Notes under the pieces: generated by a model | Seen by the model: the letters and a program-made list of their open reading frames with translations, nothing else | The model's database searches: none | Told to the model about the DNA's origin: nothing | Shown: piece by piece, positions 1 to 8,935 of the stretch | Numbering within the stretch: the first letter of the stretch is position 1 | Layout: the number at the start of each line of letters is the position of its first letter | DNA from: Aerococcus sp. UBA6277 | GTDB taxonomy: Bacteria > Bacillota > Bacilli > Lactobacillales > Aerococcaceae | Assembly: GCF_002440555.1 (NCBI RefSeq) | Contig: NZ_DJUR01000004.1 | Span: forward strand, 1-61,550 | DNA length: 61,550 nt | Direction of reading: 5' to 3' | Position numbers and translations under genes: made by a program

Positions 1-23
1 CAGTTTAACGGTAGGGTTTCAAT

Positions 24-506
24 ATGGCAAAAGCTAAAAAAACCAATGTAATCCGTAAATTAGACCAACAAAAAATTCCCTATACAGAAATGACTCTTCC
101 TGAAGATTTCACACCACATTCCAGTGAAGAAGTTGCTGAAGTCCTTGGCATTAATCCAGACCAACAATTTAAAACACTAGTCACACATGGAAAATCGAAA
201 AACCATTATGTCTTTCTAGTCCCAGTTAACCATGAGTTAGATCTAAAGCTGGCCGCTGCTGCCGTTGGCGAGAAGAATATTCATATGATTGCTCAGAAAG
301 ATCTTGAACCTTTAACTGGCTACATTCACGGTGGGTGTTCTCCAATTGGTATGAAAAAGGCCTTCCCAACCGTTATTGATGCCACCGCTAAAAATTATGA
401 GACCATTATTTTTTCGGCCGGAAAACGCGGTTTCCTAGTTGAAGCACCCGTTAATGACTTGGGAAAAGTGATTGCCCAATTAGATTTTGCCGACATTCTA
501 GCCTAA
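24..506 (+). CDS. ybaK: YbaK/EbsC-family aminoacyl-tRNA deacylase
   Basis: This 160-residue protein has the length and fold signature of the YbaK/EbsC family, which hydrolyses mischarged Cys-tRNA(Pro) in the cytoplasm as a trans-editing factor. The motif FKTLV (residues 49-53) carries the conserved lysine (K50) and GGCSPIG (103-109) is the second family hallmark. The start lies a normal distance after a purine-rich GGTAGGG-like stretch at the window edge. A strong hairpin terminator follows the stop directly, so it ends its transcription unit. The family assignment is firm. The exact substrate (Cys-tRNA-Pro or a related mischarged tRNA) is inferred from the family. Confidence 0.93.
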   Translation: MAKAKKTNVIRKLDQQKIPYTEMTLPEDFTPHSSEEVAEVLGINPDQQFKTLVTHGKSKNHYVFLVPVNHELDLKLAAAAVGEKNIHMIAQKDLEPLTGYIHGGCSPIGMKKAFPTVIDATAKNYETIIFSAGKRGFLVEAPVNDLGKVIAQLDFADILA

Positions 507-541
507 AAAAACTAGCCAAGAGAAAAATGGCTAGTTTTTTC
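507..541. terminator. Bidirectional rho-independent terminator
   Basis: AACTAGCCA and TGGCTAGTT form a stem around a short A-rich loop, with an A-run before and a T-run after. It serves the deacylase gene on the plus strand and probably the convergent yccF-like gene on the minus strand. Confidence 0.9.
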
Positions 542-555
542 CTATTTCTATTCTA

Positions 556-948
556 CTATTTTATATCCATGTAAAGTGTATTTGACGGCACAATCCGTGC
601 ACCAAATGGCACAAGCGATAGTAGGGCTAGTTTAAAGTGTTGTTTGGCAAATGGGATACCGATAATGGTAATAGCTAAAATAACCCCCGTAAATAGGTGC
701 ATGGCTGCTAATTCAAGACCACCAAAGATTAACCATAGAATATTCCATAGCAAGCTCCCAAAGCCACTTTCTTCACGGACAACGTCCTTGCCAAATGGCA
801 TTAAGGATAATTTGGCCATCTTGAAACATTGTAGGCCTACGGGGATACCAATAATCGTTAAACACCATATACAGCCGATAAAGAACCAAGAAATGGCAGA
901 AATAATCCCACCAAAGATCATCCAAATTAAATTTCCTAAACAACCCAT
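556..948 (-). CDS. yccF: YccF-domain inner membrane protein
   Basis: This 130-residue, very hydrophobic protein consists of two YccF-type units (about residues 1-50 and 66-116). Each has a W-I-F-GG start and a later T-I-IGIP motif followed by F(K)xAxLSLxPFG, which is the family hallmark. It is predicted to sit in the cytoplasmic membrane with four helices. The family has no agreed biochemical function. An AAAGGATG stretch about 10 bases upstream of the ATG acts as ribosome binding site. It stands alone, convergent with the upstream deacylase gene and divergent from the HAD gene. Confidence 0.85.
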   Translation of the reverse strand: MGCLGNLIWMIFGGIISAISWFFIGCIWCLTIIGIPVGLQCFKMAKLSLMPFGKDVVREESGFGSLLWNILWLIFGGLELAAMHLFTGVILAITIIGIPFAKQHFKLALLSLVPFGARIVPSNTLYMDIK

Positions 949-1118
949 GGGCGTTCATCCTTTCATTTTCGTTTTTAATTGTTTATGGTTATAATATAGC
1001 ATAGATGAGTTTACTAGCCATCCGTCTAACGATGTAATTTTTAAATTAAAAGTAATTGTAAGCGCTATATGATCGTCTACAAAAGCTCGCTAGTAAAAAA
1101 TTCAATTGGAGGATTTAC

Positions 1119-1928
1119 ATGACAGACATCAAATTAATTGCCATTGATATGGATCACACCCTTTTAAATGACAAAGGACAGATCCCTGAAAACTTTACTG
1201 ACCAGGTCCACGCCTTAAAAGAAAAAGGCATACAAGTGGCCGTCGCATCCGGACGACCACTTTATGCGCTGGTAGATATGTTCAGTCATATTGAAGATGA
1301 TTTGATTTTCGTATCTGATAATGGTGCAGCCATTACCAAACAAGGAGAACAATTATTTAATTCAATCATCCAACCAGATGACTACCGCAAATTGATGGCC
1401 TTTACCCTTGAGCAAAATGAAGCAACTGGCATTCCTATCTTGTGTGCTCTAGACGCAGCCTATATTCCAAAAGCCCATGACCAGTATGATCAAGTCTACC
1501 GGACTTTCTATACCAATATTTACTATTACGACGACTTTGCATCAGTGGATGCTGTTGCTAACAAGTTTACAGTGTATACACCAAATAACGATGCTGTTGA
1601 CCAATATGAGAACATTTACGGCCCGGCTTTAAACAAACAATTTTCTGCCACCACATCTGGTAAAGAGTGGATTGATATTATGAACAAAAATATCAATAAA
1701 GGCCAAGCCATGTATCAATTGAGCAAGTTACTTAATATTACCACTGACCAAATGATGGCTTTTGGTGATAACTATAACGATATTGAAATGTTGGCTGCGG
1801 TGAAATATTCATATGCTATGGAAAATGCCCATGACGATATTAAGGCACAAGCTAATTTTATTGCCCCTTCTAATAATGATCTAGGTGTTTCAGCAGTCAT
1901 TCAAAACTTGTTAGATGGTAATTTATAA
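1119..1928 (+). CDS. Cof-type HAD-IIB sugar-phosphate phosphatase
   Basis: This 269-residue cytoplasmic protein belongs to the Cof/YidA class of haloacid dehalogenase hydrolases. Motif I is DMDHTLL with the nucleophile and acid/base aspartates at residues 10 and 12, motif II is the ASGRP segment, and motif IV is FGDNYNDIEML near residue 215. The long insert between motifs II and III is the type IIB cap that selects the substrate, usually a sugar phosphate or similar small phosphoester. GGAGGA lies 7 bases before the ATG. A terminator follows. The class is certain; the substrate cannot be read from sequence. Confidence 0.92.
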   Translation: MTDIKLIAIDMDHTLLNDKGQIPENFTDQVHALKEKGIQVAVASGRPLYALVDMFSHIEDDLIFVSDNGAAITKQGEQLFNSIIQPDDYRKLMAFTLEQNEATGIPILCALDAAYIPKAHDQYDQVYRTFYTNIYYYDDFASVDAVANKFTVYTPNNDAVDQYENIYGPALNKQFSATTSGKEWIDIMNKNINKGQAMYQLSKLLNITTDQMMAFGDNYNDIEMLAAVKYSYAMENAHDDIKAQANFIAPSNNDLGVSAVIQNLLDGNL

Positions 1929-1938
1929 AAATAAAATA

Positions 1939-1991
1939 AAAACACAGAAAGTAGTTGAACCTCACTTGATCAACCATTTTCTGTGTTTTTC
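1939..1991 (+). terminator. Rho-independent terminator
   Basis: AACACAGAAA (1941-1950) pairs with TTTCTGTGTT (1978-1987) around a 27-base loop with secondary pairing, followed by a T-run. It ends the HAD gene. Confidence 0.85.
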
Positions 1992-2081
1992 ACTCTAGTA
2001 TGTTCTTCCTTATTCACCTGAAAACATCTACAAAGTGACGTAAAGGTCTTTAAACATGCCAAAGATTGCTCTTTTCAAGTA

Positions 2082-2858
2082 TTAATCAAACAAACCTAAT
2101 TGTTCACAGGCTTTATAAATGCCGTCATTCCAAACTTCAGAGGTGATGATATCAGCGGTTTTCTTAACGTTATCAGTTCCATTACCCAAGGCAACTGAGG
2201 TGCCGACTTTGGCCAACATTTCAAGGTCGTTATCAGCGTCACCAAAGGCATAAGTTTGTGAAACATCCATATTCAAAATTTCTAATACCCGGTCAATCCC
2301 ATTTGCTTTAGACACGTCAAACGGATAGATATCCAAATGAGATGGCCCCGTTTGAACGACTTTCAATTCAGTCAACCAGTCGCTCACAATCCGGATATTT
2401 TCAGTGGTCACGAGCATTTGAAGGACGTGTTCAGGATATTCACTATCATGCACAATCTTAAACGGTTCACCGTAATCTCTGGCACGAACGACATTTGGTA
2501 GTAAGTGAAGGCCTTTCTTGGTGTCAAAAAAACCTGGCACATCGCGGGAACGCATCTCGTCAATCGTTCGTTCAACTAATGCTTGGTCAATATAGTTTTG
2601 ATAAACAAGATCATTTTCGATATGAACTGCCTGACCATTTGAAGTGATGAATGAATCAATCTTTAATAAGTCACCCAAATTCTGGGCCCGATTCTTCCAG
2701 CGACCTGTCGCAATAATTGGCAATACGCCATTAGCTTTTAACTTGTCAATGGCAAGGTAGGTTGACTCAGGAACCTGTTGTTCAATGGGTAAATGGTACT
2801 TGCTTGAGTCAAATAAGGTACCGTCAATATCAAAAAATGCCACTCGTTCAATCTTCAT
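2082..2858 (-). CDS. HAD-family hydrolase (Cof-like)
   Basis: This 258-residue protein shows HAD motif I FFDIDGTLFD with aspartates at residues 10 and 12, motif II ATGR, and motif IV FGDADNDLEML near residue 207, so it is a phosphatase of the type IIB cap class. It is only distantly similar to the HAD protein at 1119-1928 and is not a recent duplicate. An AGGAGG site lies before the ATG. It lies just downstream of the oxidoreductase and RpiR genes on the same strand and could act on a sugar phosphate of that pathway, but that is inference from position. Confidence 0.9.
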   Translation of the reverse strand: MKIERVAFFDIDGTLFDSSKYHLPIEQQVPESTYLAIDKLKANGVLPIIATGRWKNRAQNLGDLLKIDSFITSNGQAVHIENDLVYQNYIDQALVERTIDEMRSRDVPGFFDTKKGLHLLPNVVRARDYGEPFKIVHDSEYPEHVLQMLVTTENIRIVSDWLTELKVVQTGPSHLDIYPFDVSKANGIDRVLEILNMDVSQTYAFGDADNDLEMLAKVGTSVALGNGTDNVKKTADIITSEVWNDGIYKACEQLGLFD

Positions 2859-2933
2859 AGAAGAGCCTCCTGTAATTTTCTTCCTTTCATTATAGCAGAT
2901 TCCGCTTTCAATTGATCTGAGTGATTACATTGA

Positions 2934-3887
2934 CTAAAATATTTCTGCTTTCAATTGATCAATAATTGCTGCGAATTTCTTAGTATCTGCCATTGGCATC
3001 CGGTTACTTTCTAATCTATCAGCTTTTAGATTGGCGTGTACATGGGTAATTTCACCATAAAAATCATCGACAACATTTAAGATTTCATTGTTAGTGACCT
3101 TATCGCCTACAATGAAGTCAAATTTAGTTGGTCGGTGGAAGTCATAAATCACGATTTCCCCTTTCGACCCTTTAATCACTGCTTTTGCGTCTGTTAATCG
3201 GTCAAAACCTGACTCTAGCACAGCTTCCTTACCGTTCACGTCAAATACCGCATTCACATATACTTCTACTTCTACTTGACTTTCATGTAAATGGTAATCC
3301 AAGTGTTTCAAGATAAATTCACCTGGCAAGAAATCTTCTAGTAAGGCCACGTTATAGACACCCATATCTAATAAACAACCACCTTGACCTGGTTCAAAAT
3401 GGTAAGAAGCATCGGCTTCATCAAACTTTCGGCATAAAGAAGTGGTTATTGCTTTAATCTCACCGATTTCACCTTGTGCAACCAATTCTTTCACCGCTTG
3501 ATAAGTCGGTGTAAAGCGACTCTTCATGGCTTCCATAAAGAAAACCGGTTTCGCATCTAAAGCTGCTTCAATTTCTGAAACTTCAGATTGGTTGATAGTC
3601 GCTGGTTTTTCACAAAGAATGGCTTTCCCTGCATCAATAGCTTGCAAGACCCATTCCAAATGGTATTTATGCGGTAAGGCAATGTAGACTGCATCCACTT
3701 GATCGTCGTCCAATAATTCCTGGTAAGACCCATAAGCTTTTTCACATGGATGGTTAGCTTTAAAAGCTTCAGCCTTTTCAATCGTCCGGTTGGCAACTGC
3801 GTATAATTCACCGTCAGTTACCTTCTCTAGACTATCCGCAAAACGGTTGGCGATATTTCCTGCGCCGATAATTCCCCACTTAATCAT
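2934..3887 (-). CDS. Gfo/Idh/MocA-family NAD(P)-dependent oxidoreductase
   Basis: This 317-residue protein has an N-terminal Rossmann fold with GIIGAGNIA (residues 5-13) for dinucleotide binding, then the CEKPAT motif near residue 91 whose lysine is the family's catalytic residue. The C-terminal alpha/beta domain binds the substrate, typically a sugar, inositol or sugar acid. Its start codon lies inside the 3' end of the RpiR gene, an 8-base overlap, so the two are cotranscribed and probably translationally coupled. It is the first of three paralogous oxidoreductases in 4 kb. The substrate is unknown. Confidence 0.92.
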   Translation of the reverse strand: MIKWGIIGAGNIANRFADSLEKVTDGELYAVANRTIEKAEAFKANHPCEKAYGSYQELLDDDQVDAVYIALPHKYHLEWVLQAIDAGKAILCEKPATINQSEVSEIEAALDAKPVFFMEAMKSRFTPTYQAVKELVAQGEIGEIKAITTSLCRKFDEADASYHFEPGQGGCLLDMGVYNVALLEDFLPGEFILKHLDYHLHESQVEVEVYVNAVFDVNGKEAVLESGFDRLTDAKAVIKGSKGEIVIYDFHRPTKFDFIVGDKVTNNEILNVVDDFYGEITHVHANLKADRLESNRMPMADTKKFAAIIDQLKAEIF

Positions 3888-4743
3888 CTAATGCTCCTCT
3901 CTGGATTCGCGTAAACTTCTTGGCAATTTGTTCGTTATTTTTTTTGTAATTGGTCATAAAAATCATGGCATATAAAACGTTGAAAATATATTCAATGGCA
4001 ATTTGCGAAGAGAAAGTCCCTATTTTCAAGGAGTCTGACCGCTCCAAATCAACAGTTGTCAGCCAATGGTCGGTCATCCCTGCTAAAACTTTAGCGTTTA
4101 GGGACGAAATCAAAATAGTTGACACACTTTCAGCTTTCAAAATCTCAATAAAATGTTGGTACTTGACCGAATCTGCCCGGTAAGAGGTAAAAATGGCACA
4201 GTCTGTCCTTGTAATATTGGACGCCACCCAAGCCTCATCCGCGTATTCTTCCGCAATCACAATGAAAATCCCTAATTTAGCCAGCTTATTCTGAAAAGAC
4301 CGGGCTGAAATTTGCGTGTCGCCTTTGGCAAAAATAAATATCCGTTTGGCATCTAGCATAGTTTTCACACAGGCTTCAAAAGTCTGTTCATCCAAATTGA
4401 CTTGCATAGCTTCAATCGTCTGCTTGGTCAAACTAGCCATTTTGTTGGCAATATCACTAGTCGAATCTTCCGGTACGAAGGGAAAATTGGCATCCACTGC
4501 CCCTTCTTTGAACCGATACTGCTGGGCATAGGCAATTAAAGCCACCCGAAAATCCCTGAAACCTTCAAAACCTAACTTTTGGGTAAAACGGACAATCGCT
4601 GAATGCGAGGTATAAGTTTTGGTCGCCAAGTCCCTTAAATTGAACTGGCTGGTCGCTAAAGGATTGCTCAAAATATAAGCCGCTATCCGTTTTTCATTGG
4701 GGGTAAATTCTTGATCATTTTTAAGTGCTTGCACTAAATTCAT
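3880..4743 (-). CDS. MurR/RpiR-family transcriptional regulator (HTH + SIS)
   Basis: This 287-residue protein has an N-terminal RpiR-type helix-turn-helix (about residues 1-77, containing SHSAIVRFTQKLGFEGFRDF) and a C-terminal SIS sugar-phosphate isomerase fold (about 125-255) that senses a phosphosugar. It overlaps the downstream oxidoreductase gene by 8 bases. It is divergent from the oxidoreductase pair starting at 4958, so it very likely controls one or both sides of this about 215-bp intergenic region. The ligand is unknown. AAGGTGAG precedes the ATG. Confidence 0.92.
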   Translation of the reverse strand: MNLVQALKNDQEFTPNEKRIAAYILSNPLATSQFNLRDLATKTYTSHSAIVRFTQKLGFEGFRDFRVALIAYAQQYRFKEGAVDANFPFVPEDSTSDIANKMASLTKQTIEAMQVNLDEQTFEACVKTMLDAKRIFIFAKGDTQISARSFQNKLAKLGIFIVIAEEYADEAWVASNITRTDCAIFTSYRADSVKYQHFIEILKAESVSTILISSLNAKVLAGMTDHWLTTVDLERSDSLKIGTFSSQIAIEYIFNVLYAMIFMTNYKKNNEQIAKKFTRIQRGALDD

Positions 4744-4957
4744 TTTCTCACCTTTTCCTGAAAGGGTTTCCTACTCTTAGCATTGTACGCTATCTGCCTG
4801 AAAATTGGTATGGAAGATGTCTTTTTGGTCAAAATGTTCAAAAGACCCCATCAATTTGACCCCTTATTGGCAGTTACTACCAGAATAATCAAATCGCTAT
4901 CATTTTCCCATCAATACCGCTATATTTAAGATAAATACATTTATGGAGGTTATGTTC

Positions 4958-5971
4958 ATGTTAAATATTGCTTATATCGGAAACGGTAAATCCACCAACC
5001 GCTACCACCTACCCTTTTCTAGCCGCCTACCGGAAATTGCCAACATTCAAACGATTTACTCACGGTCTGGGAAAAGTGCTTGGCCAGCCCTTGAAGGCGT
5101 CCATTACACGAGTAACCTAAATGATATCTACAAAGATGAAGCTATCAACCTGGTTGTCATTACAACACCTAACGCCAGCCACTATAATTTAGCCAAACAA
5201 ACCCTTGAAGCCGGTAAGAATGTCCTGGTGGAAAAACCATTTGCGGAAACCCGAGACCAAGCCCAAGAATTATTCGACTTAGCCAAAGAAAAAGGACTTT
5301 TCATCCAGTGCTACCAAAACCGCCGCTACGATTCTGACTTCCTAACAACACAAAAAGTCATCGAATCAGGTGTTCTTGGCGACTTGATTGATGTAGAAAT
5401 CCACTACGACCGCTATAATCCTGAATTTTCAGAAAATTCAACTTACACTTTAATCGATTCCTATACTTACGGCCTGGGTTCTCATTCCCTTGACCAAGCC
5501 ATTTCTTACTTTGGTATGCCTGACGACGTCCACTTCGACACCCGTCAAATTCTTGGTGCCGGTAAATTGAATGATTACTTCGACTTTGATTTAAACTACG
5601 GCAATTTAAAAGTGGCTGTTGCGGGATCATTAATGCGGTTTGAAGCCAGACCATCTTTTGCCATTTACGGGAAAAGAGGTGTCTTCATCAAGCAAACAAA
5701 AGACCGTCAAGAAGACCACTTAAAATTAAACTATACCCCAGACCAACCTGGTTTTGGACAAGACTTGCCTGAACACTACGGTACTTTAACCTACCTTGAC
5801 GACAATGGTGTCTATCACAAGGAAGCGGTTGTTTCTGAATTTGGGGACTACCGTCAAGTTTACCGTGATATTTATGAATCGATTATTAATGGCAAAGAGA
5901 AAGTCGTTAAAGACGAGGAAACATTGTTAGTGATGCAAATTATGGAAGACGGACAAGTCGACTTACATTAA
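4958..5971 (+). CDS. Gfo/Idh/MocA-family oxidoreductase
   Basis: The Rossmann fold begins at MLNIAYIGNGKSTNRYHLP, a slightly unusual glycine motif (GNG instead of GAG), and the catalytic VEKPF motif follows near residue 93. The C-terminal domain is normal in length. I place the start at the third in-frame ATG because GGAGG (4945-4949) sits 8 bases before it and would overlap the first possible ATG at 4943. The gap to the next oxidoreductase gene is only 29 bases, so the two form an operon. The YhhX/YdgJ-type subgroup is a fair guess. The substrate is unknown. Confidence 0.88.
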   Translation: MLNIAYIGNGKSTNRYHLPFSSRLPEIANIQTIYSRSGKSAWPALEGVHYTSNLNDIYKDEAINLVVITTPNASHYNLAKQTLEAGKNVLVEKPFAETRDQAQELFDLAKEKGLFIQCYQNRRYDSDFLTTQKVIESGVLGDLIDVEIHYDRYNPEFSENSTYTLIDSYTYGLGSHSLDQAISYFGMPDDVHFDTRQILGAGKLNDYFDFDLNYGNLKVAVAGSLMRFEARPSFAIYGKRGVFIKQTKDRQEDHLKLNYTPDQPGFGQDLPEHYGTLTYLDDNGVYHKEAVVSEFGDYRQVYRDIYESIINGKEKVVKDEETLLVMQIMEDGQVDLH

Positions 5972-6000
5972 TTTTGACCCACTAAAGAAAGGAAACGATT

Positions 6001-6975
6001 ATGAAATTAGGAATATTAGGTGCTGGTAAGATTGTCGTGGATTTCCTATCAATGGTCCACGATATCCCAGCTATAGAATTGGTTGCCCTTTTGTCATCTG
6101 AAAGATCATTGGTTAAAAACCAAGCAATGGCGGACGAACACGGGATCAATCAGGTGTTTACGGACGTGGCAGACTTACTGGCCAGCGATATCGATACCAT
6201 CTACGTGGCCTTGCCCAACCATCTACATTATACCTTTGCCAAAAAGGCATTATTGGCCAATAAACATGTGATATGCGAGAAACCATTCACCTTAAACTTG
6301 GCGGAGCTAGAGGAACTGGAAACCATCGCTTTGGAAAAAGATTTGGTATTAGTAGAAGCAATTACCAACCAACACTTCCAAAACTTCAAAGCACTGAAAG
6401 CAGACTTGGCTAAACTGGGGACCGTCAAAATTGTTGAAGCCAACTACTCACAATACTCAAGCCGGTATGATGCTTTTATGGATGGTGAAATTTTACCAGT
6501 CTTTGATCCCAAAAAAGCTGGTGGTGCCTTAATGGACATCAATATTTATAACGTCCATTTACTCGTCGGCTTATTTGGCGCACCAAAATCAGCGACATAT
6601 TATGCCAATGTAGATCGGGGAATCGATACATCAGGCATGTTGATCATGGATTTTGAAGATTTTAAAGCGGTCTGCATCGGGTCAAAAGATACCGACGCCC
6701 CAATTAAATCAACCATTCAAGGTCGAAACGGTGCCTTAATTATCGATGGCCCAACCAATTCATTGGCTTCTTATGATTTGGCCTTGCGCAAAAAGTCTTC
6801 ACAGACAACCGACAAACGAATTCATAGCCACCGCATGTATGAAGAATTTGTTGAATTTGAAGACATCATCCGTACTCACGATATGGACCGGGTTAAAGCA
6901 AACCTAGCCCACTCTAAGGCGGTTATGGCAGTCATTGACCAAGCCCTTGATTCAGCAGATCTACAACTAGGATAA
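6001..6975 (+). CDS. Gfo/Idh/MocA-family oxidoreductase
   Basis: This is a third family member, 324 residues, with GILGAGKI at residues 3-10 and CEKPFTLN near residue 91. It is cotranscribed with the preceding paralog and ends at a bidirectional terminator. Its N-terminus (KIVVDFLSMVHDI) and its C-terminal domain differ enough from the two neighbours to suggest a distinct substrate or a consecutive step of one pathway, such as oxidation and reduction at different positions of a sugar. That pathway role is inference from clustering. Confidence 0.88.
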   Translation: MKLGILGAGKIVVDFLSMVHDIPAIELVALLSSERSLVKNQAMADEHGINQVFTDVADLLASDIDTIYVALPNHLHYTFAKKALLANKHVICEKPFTLNLAELEELETIALEKDLVLVEAITNQHFQNFKALKADLAKLGTVKIVEANYSQYSSRYDAFMDGEILPVFDPKKAGGALMDINIYNVHLLVGLFGAPKSATYYANVDRGIDTSGMLIMDFEDFKAVCIGSKDTDAPIKSTIQGRNGALIIDGPTNSLASYDLALRKKSSQTTDKRIHSHRMYEEFVEFEDIIRTHDMDRVKANLAHSKAVMAVIDQALDSADLQLG

Positions 6976-6995
6976 TAACCACTAAAGTATACGAC

Positions 6996-7034
6996 AAAAG
7001 CCTATGGCATCCACGATTGGGACCATAGGCTTTT
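6996..7034. terminator. Bidirectional terminator between convergent units
   Basis: AAAAGCCTATGG (6996-7007) pairs perfectly with CCATAGGCTTTT (7023-7034). It separates the plus-strand oxidoreductase operon from the minus-strand ugp-like operon. Confidence 0.9.
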
Positions 7035-7044
7035 CCTTTGTAAA

Positions 7045-7782
7045 TTATTTTGATGCGTTTAAAGTCTCTAGTCCTAAGGCCACATCATCGGTAATGATAT
7101 TGGTTACTTTAGCATTAATTAGTTTTTCCATATCTTCAGCTCGGTTTACAGTATAAGTGTTAATCCCGATTTTATTGGCAGCAAGATTGTCAAAATCTTC
7201 TGACTCTAAAGTCATGAAGAATGGGTGGTAGAATTCATGACCGTGACTAGCCATATAATCACCAGGATTCAAAATACCACTAATGGTTAAAAGTCCTGTT
7301 TTCAAATCTGGATTAACCTTTTTGGCATTGTTCATCGTGTGATGTTGGAAGGATGATAAGACTACTCGGTCATTTAGGTCGAAACTTTGAATTAAATCAT
7401 TCACCTTTTCAACCAGACCATCATAGCGAAAAATATTGGTTTTTAATTCAATATTGACCATGATATCTAAGGGTTTAAACCACTCAAAAAATTCACCTAA
7501 TGTTGGCAATTGAATGTCTTCATTTTCTTCAACTTGACCTTGGAATTTGCCGTAAAAATAGAAGGTTTTTAATTCAGCCAACGTCATATCTTTAATAAAA
7601 CCTGTGCCATTTGAGGTCCGGTCAATCATTTCATCGTGACAGATCACAACATGACCATCACTGGTTAGTTGTACGTCTAGCTCAATTCCTGTGATATCAA
7701 ATTTCGCCGCTTCTTTAAAAGCGAGCATGGTATTTTCAGGAAATAGCTTTGAATAGCCTCGGTGGGCGATGATGCCAGTCAT
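7045..7782 (-). CDS. ugpQ: Glycerophosphodiester phosphodiesterase (UgpQ/GlpQ type)
   Basis: This 245-residue cytoplasmic-type GDPD has the IAHRGYSKLFPENT motif with the catalytic histidine near residue 6, then ELDVQLTSDGHVVICHDEMIDRTSNGTG carrying the metal-binding Glu/Asp and second His. It has no signal peptide, so it should hydrolyse glycerophosphodiesters after uptake to give glycerol-3-phosphate and an alcohol. It is the last gene of the five-gene ugp-like operon, with 16 bases between it and the ATPase gene. The combination of a GDPD with this transporter is the best evidence for the operon's substrate. Confidence 0.9.
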   Translation of the reverse strand: MTGIIAHRGYSKLFPENTMLAFKEAAKFDITGIELDVQLTSDGHVVICHDEMIDRTSNGTGFIKDMTLAELKTFYFYGKFQGQVEENEDIQLPTLGEFFEWFKPLDIMVNIELKTNIFRYDGLVEKVNDLIQSFDLNDRVVLSSFQHHTMNNAKKVNPDLKTGLLTISGILNPGDYMASHGHEFYHPFFMTLESEDFDNLAANKIGINTYTVNRAEDMEKLINAKVTNIITDDVALGLETLNASK

Positions 7783-7798
7783 TAAATAGTTACACTCC

Positions 7799-8923
7799 TT
7801 AATCTTCGTGGTAACGACGGTTTAAAATTGAATTACCTGTTGTTTTATCAAATAAGTATGCCTTATTTATATCAATTTGTAAATAGACATCAGCATGTGT
7901 TGGTACTCTTCGCGCTGGACTTAATCGTGCGGTCATATCAAGTTCTGATGAATGGAAATCAAAGTAGACATAAGTATCTGCACCGACTTGTTCAACATTT
8001 TTTGTTTGCACTAAAATCGTTTGCTTGTCAAAACGGTCATTCTTATATTCAAAGTGCTCTGGGCGTAAACCAATTTGAATTTCTTGACCAGTTGCTTCTA
8101 CTAAAATGTTATCCTGCATCTCTTGAGGTAACGGAAAAATTTCTTCGCTTGATTCAATTGCCGTACCATTTTCCGTTTTCACTAAACGACCGTCAATCAG
8201 ATTCATTTGTGGACTGCCAATGAATTCCGCAACAAAACGGTTCACTGGGTTATTATATAAGTTTTCTGGTGTATCAAATTGTTCAACGCAACCAGCATTT
8301 AACACGGCAATACGCGTCCCCATTGTCATTGCTTCTGTTTGGTCATGTGTGACGTAAATGAAGGTAGTTTGTAATTGACGATGCAATTCAACGATTTCAG
8401 AACGCATCGATACACGTAATTTCGCATCCAAGTTTGATAATGGTTCATCCAATAAGAAGACTTTTGGATTACGTACCATCGCACGACCTAAAGCCACACG
8501 CTGACGTTGTCCACCAGATAAGGCACCTGGCTTCTTGTCTAAGTATTCTGTTAGTTGTAGTGGTTTCGCTACGTCTTCAACTTTTGCATAACGTTCTTTT
8601 TTAGAAATACCTTCCATTTTCATGGCGAAGGCAATATTATCACGAACATTCATATGCGGGTATAAGGCATATGATTGGAAAACCATTGCGATGTCACGGT
8701 CTTTTGCAGGTGTGTTGTTGACAACCTCATCACCAATACGTAATTCCCCTTCAGAAATAGTTTCTAATCCTGCGATCATACGCAAGGTTGTCGATTTGCC
8801 ACAACCAGATGGTCCTACAAATACGATAAACTCTTTGTCTTCGATGTCTAAATCGATATTATGGATAGCTTTAAATCCATCTTTATAAATTTTGCCAACT
8901 TTGTTTAATTGAACTTTTGCCAT
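7799..8923 (-). CDS. ugpC: ABC transporter ATPase, UgpC/MsmK type
   Basis: This 374-residue ATPase has Walker A GPSGCGKST (about residues 38-46), the signature LSGGQRQR, Walker B VFLLDEPLSNLD and the switch histidine in VTHDQTEAMTMG. After residue about 240 it has the TOBE/MOI regulatory domain typical of carbohydrate importers. Such ATPases sometimes serve several sugar transporters, but here it lies in the operon between permease and phosphodiesterase genes. AGGAGG precedes the ATG. Confidence 0.93.
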   Translation of the reverse strand: MAKVQLNKVGKIYKDGFKAIHNIDLDIEDKEFIVFVGPSGCGKSTTLRMIAGLETISEGELRIGDEVVNNTPAKDRDIAMVFQSYALYPHMNVRDNIAFAMKMEGISKKERYAKVEDVAKPLQLTEYLDKKPGALSGGQRQRVALGRAMVRNPKVFLLDEPLSNLDAKLRVSMRSEIVELHRQLQTTFIYVTHDQTEAMTMGTRIAVLNAGCVEQFDTPENLYNNPVNRFVAEFIGSPQMNLIDGRLVKTENGTAIESSEEIFPLPQEMQDNILVEATGQEIQIGLRPEHFEYKNDRFDKQTILVQTKNVEQVGADTYVYFDFHSSELDMTARLSPARRVPTHADVYLQIDINKAYLFDKTTGNSILNRRYHED

Positions 8924-8935
8924 TTTAACCTCCTA

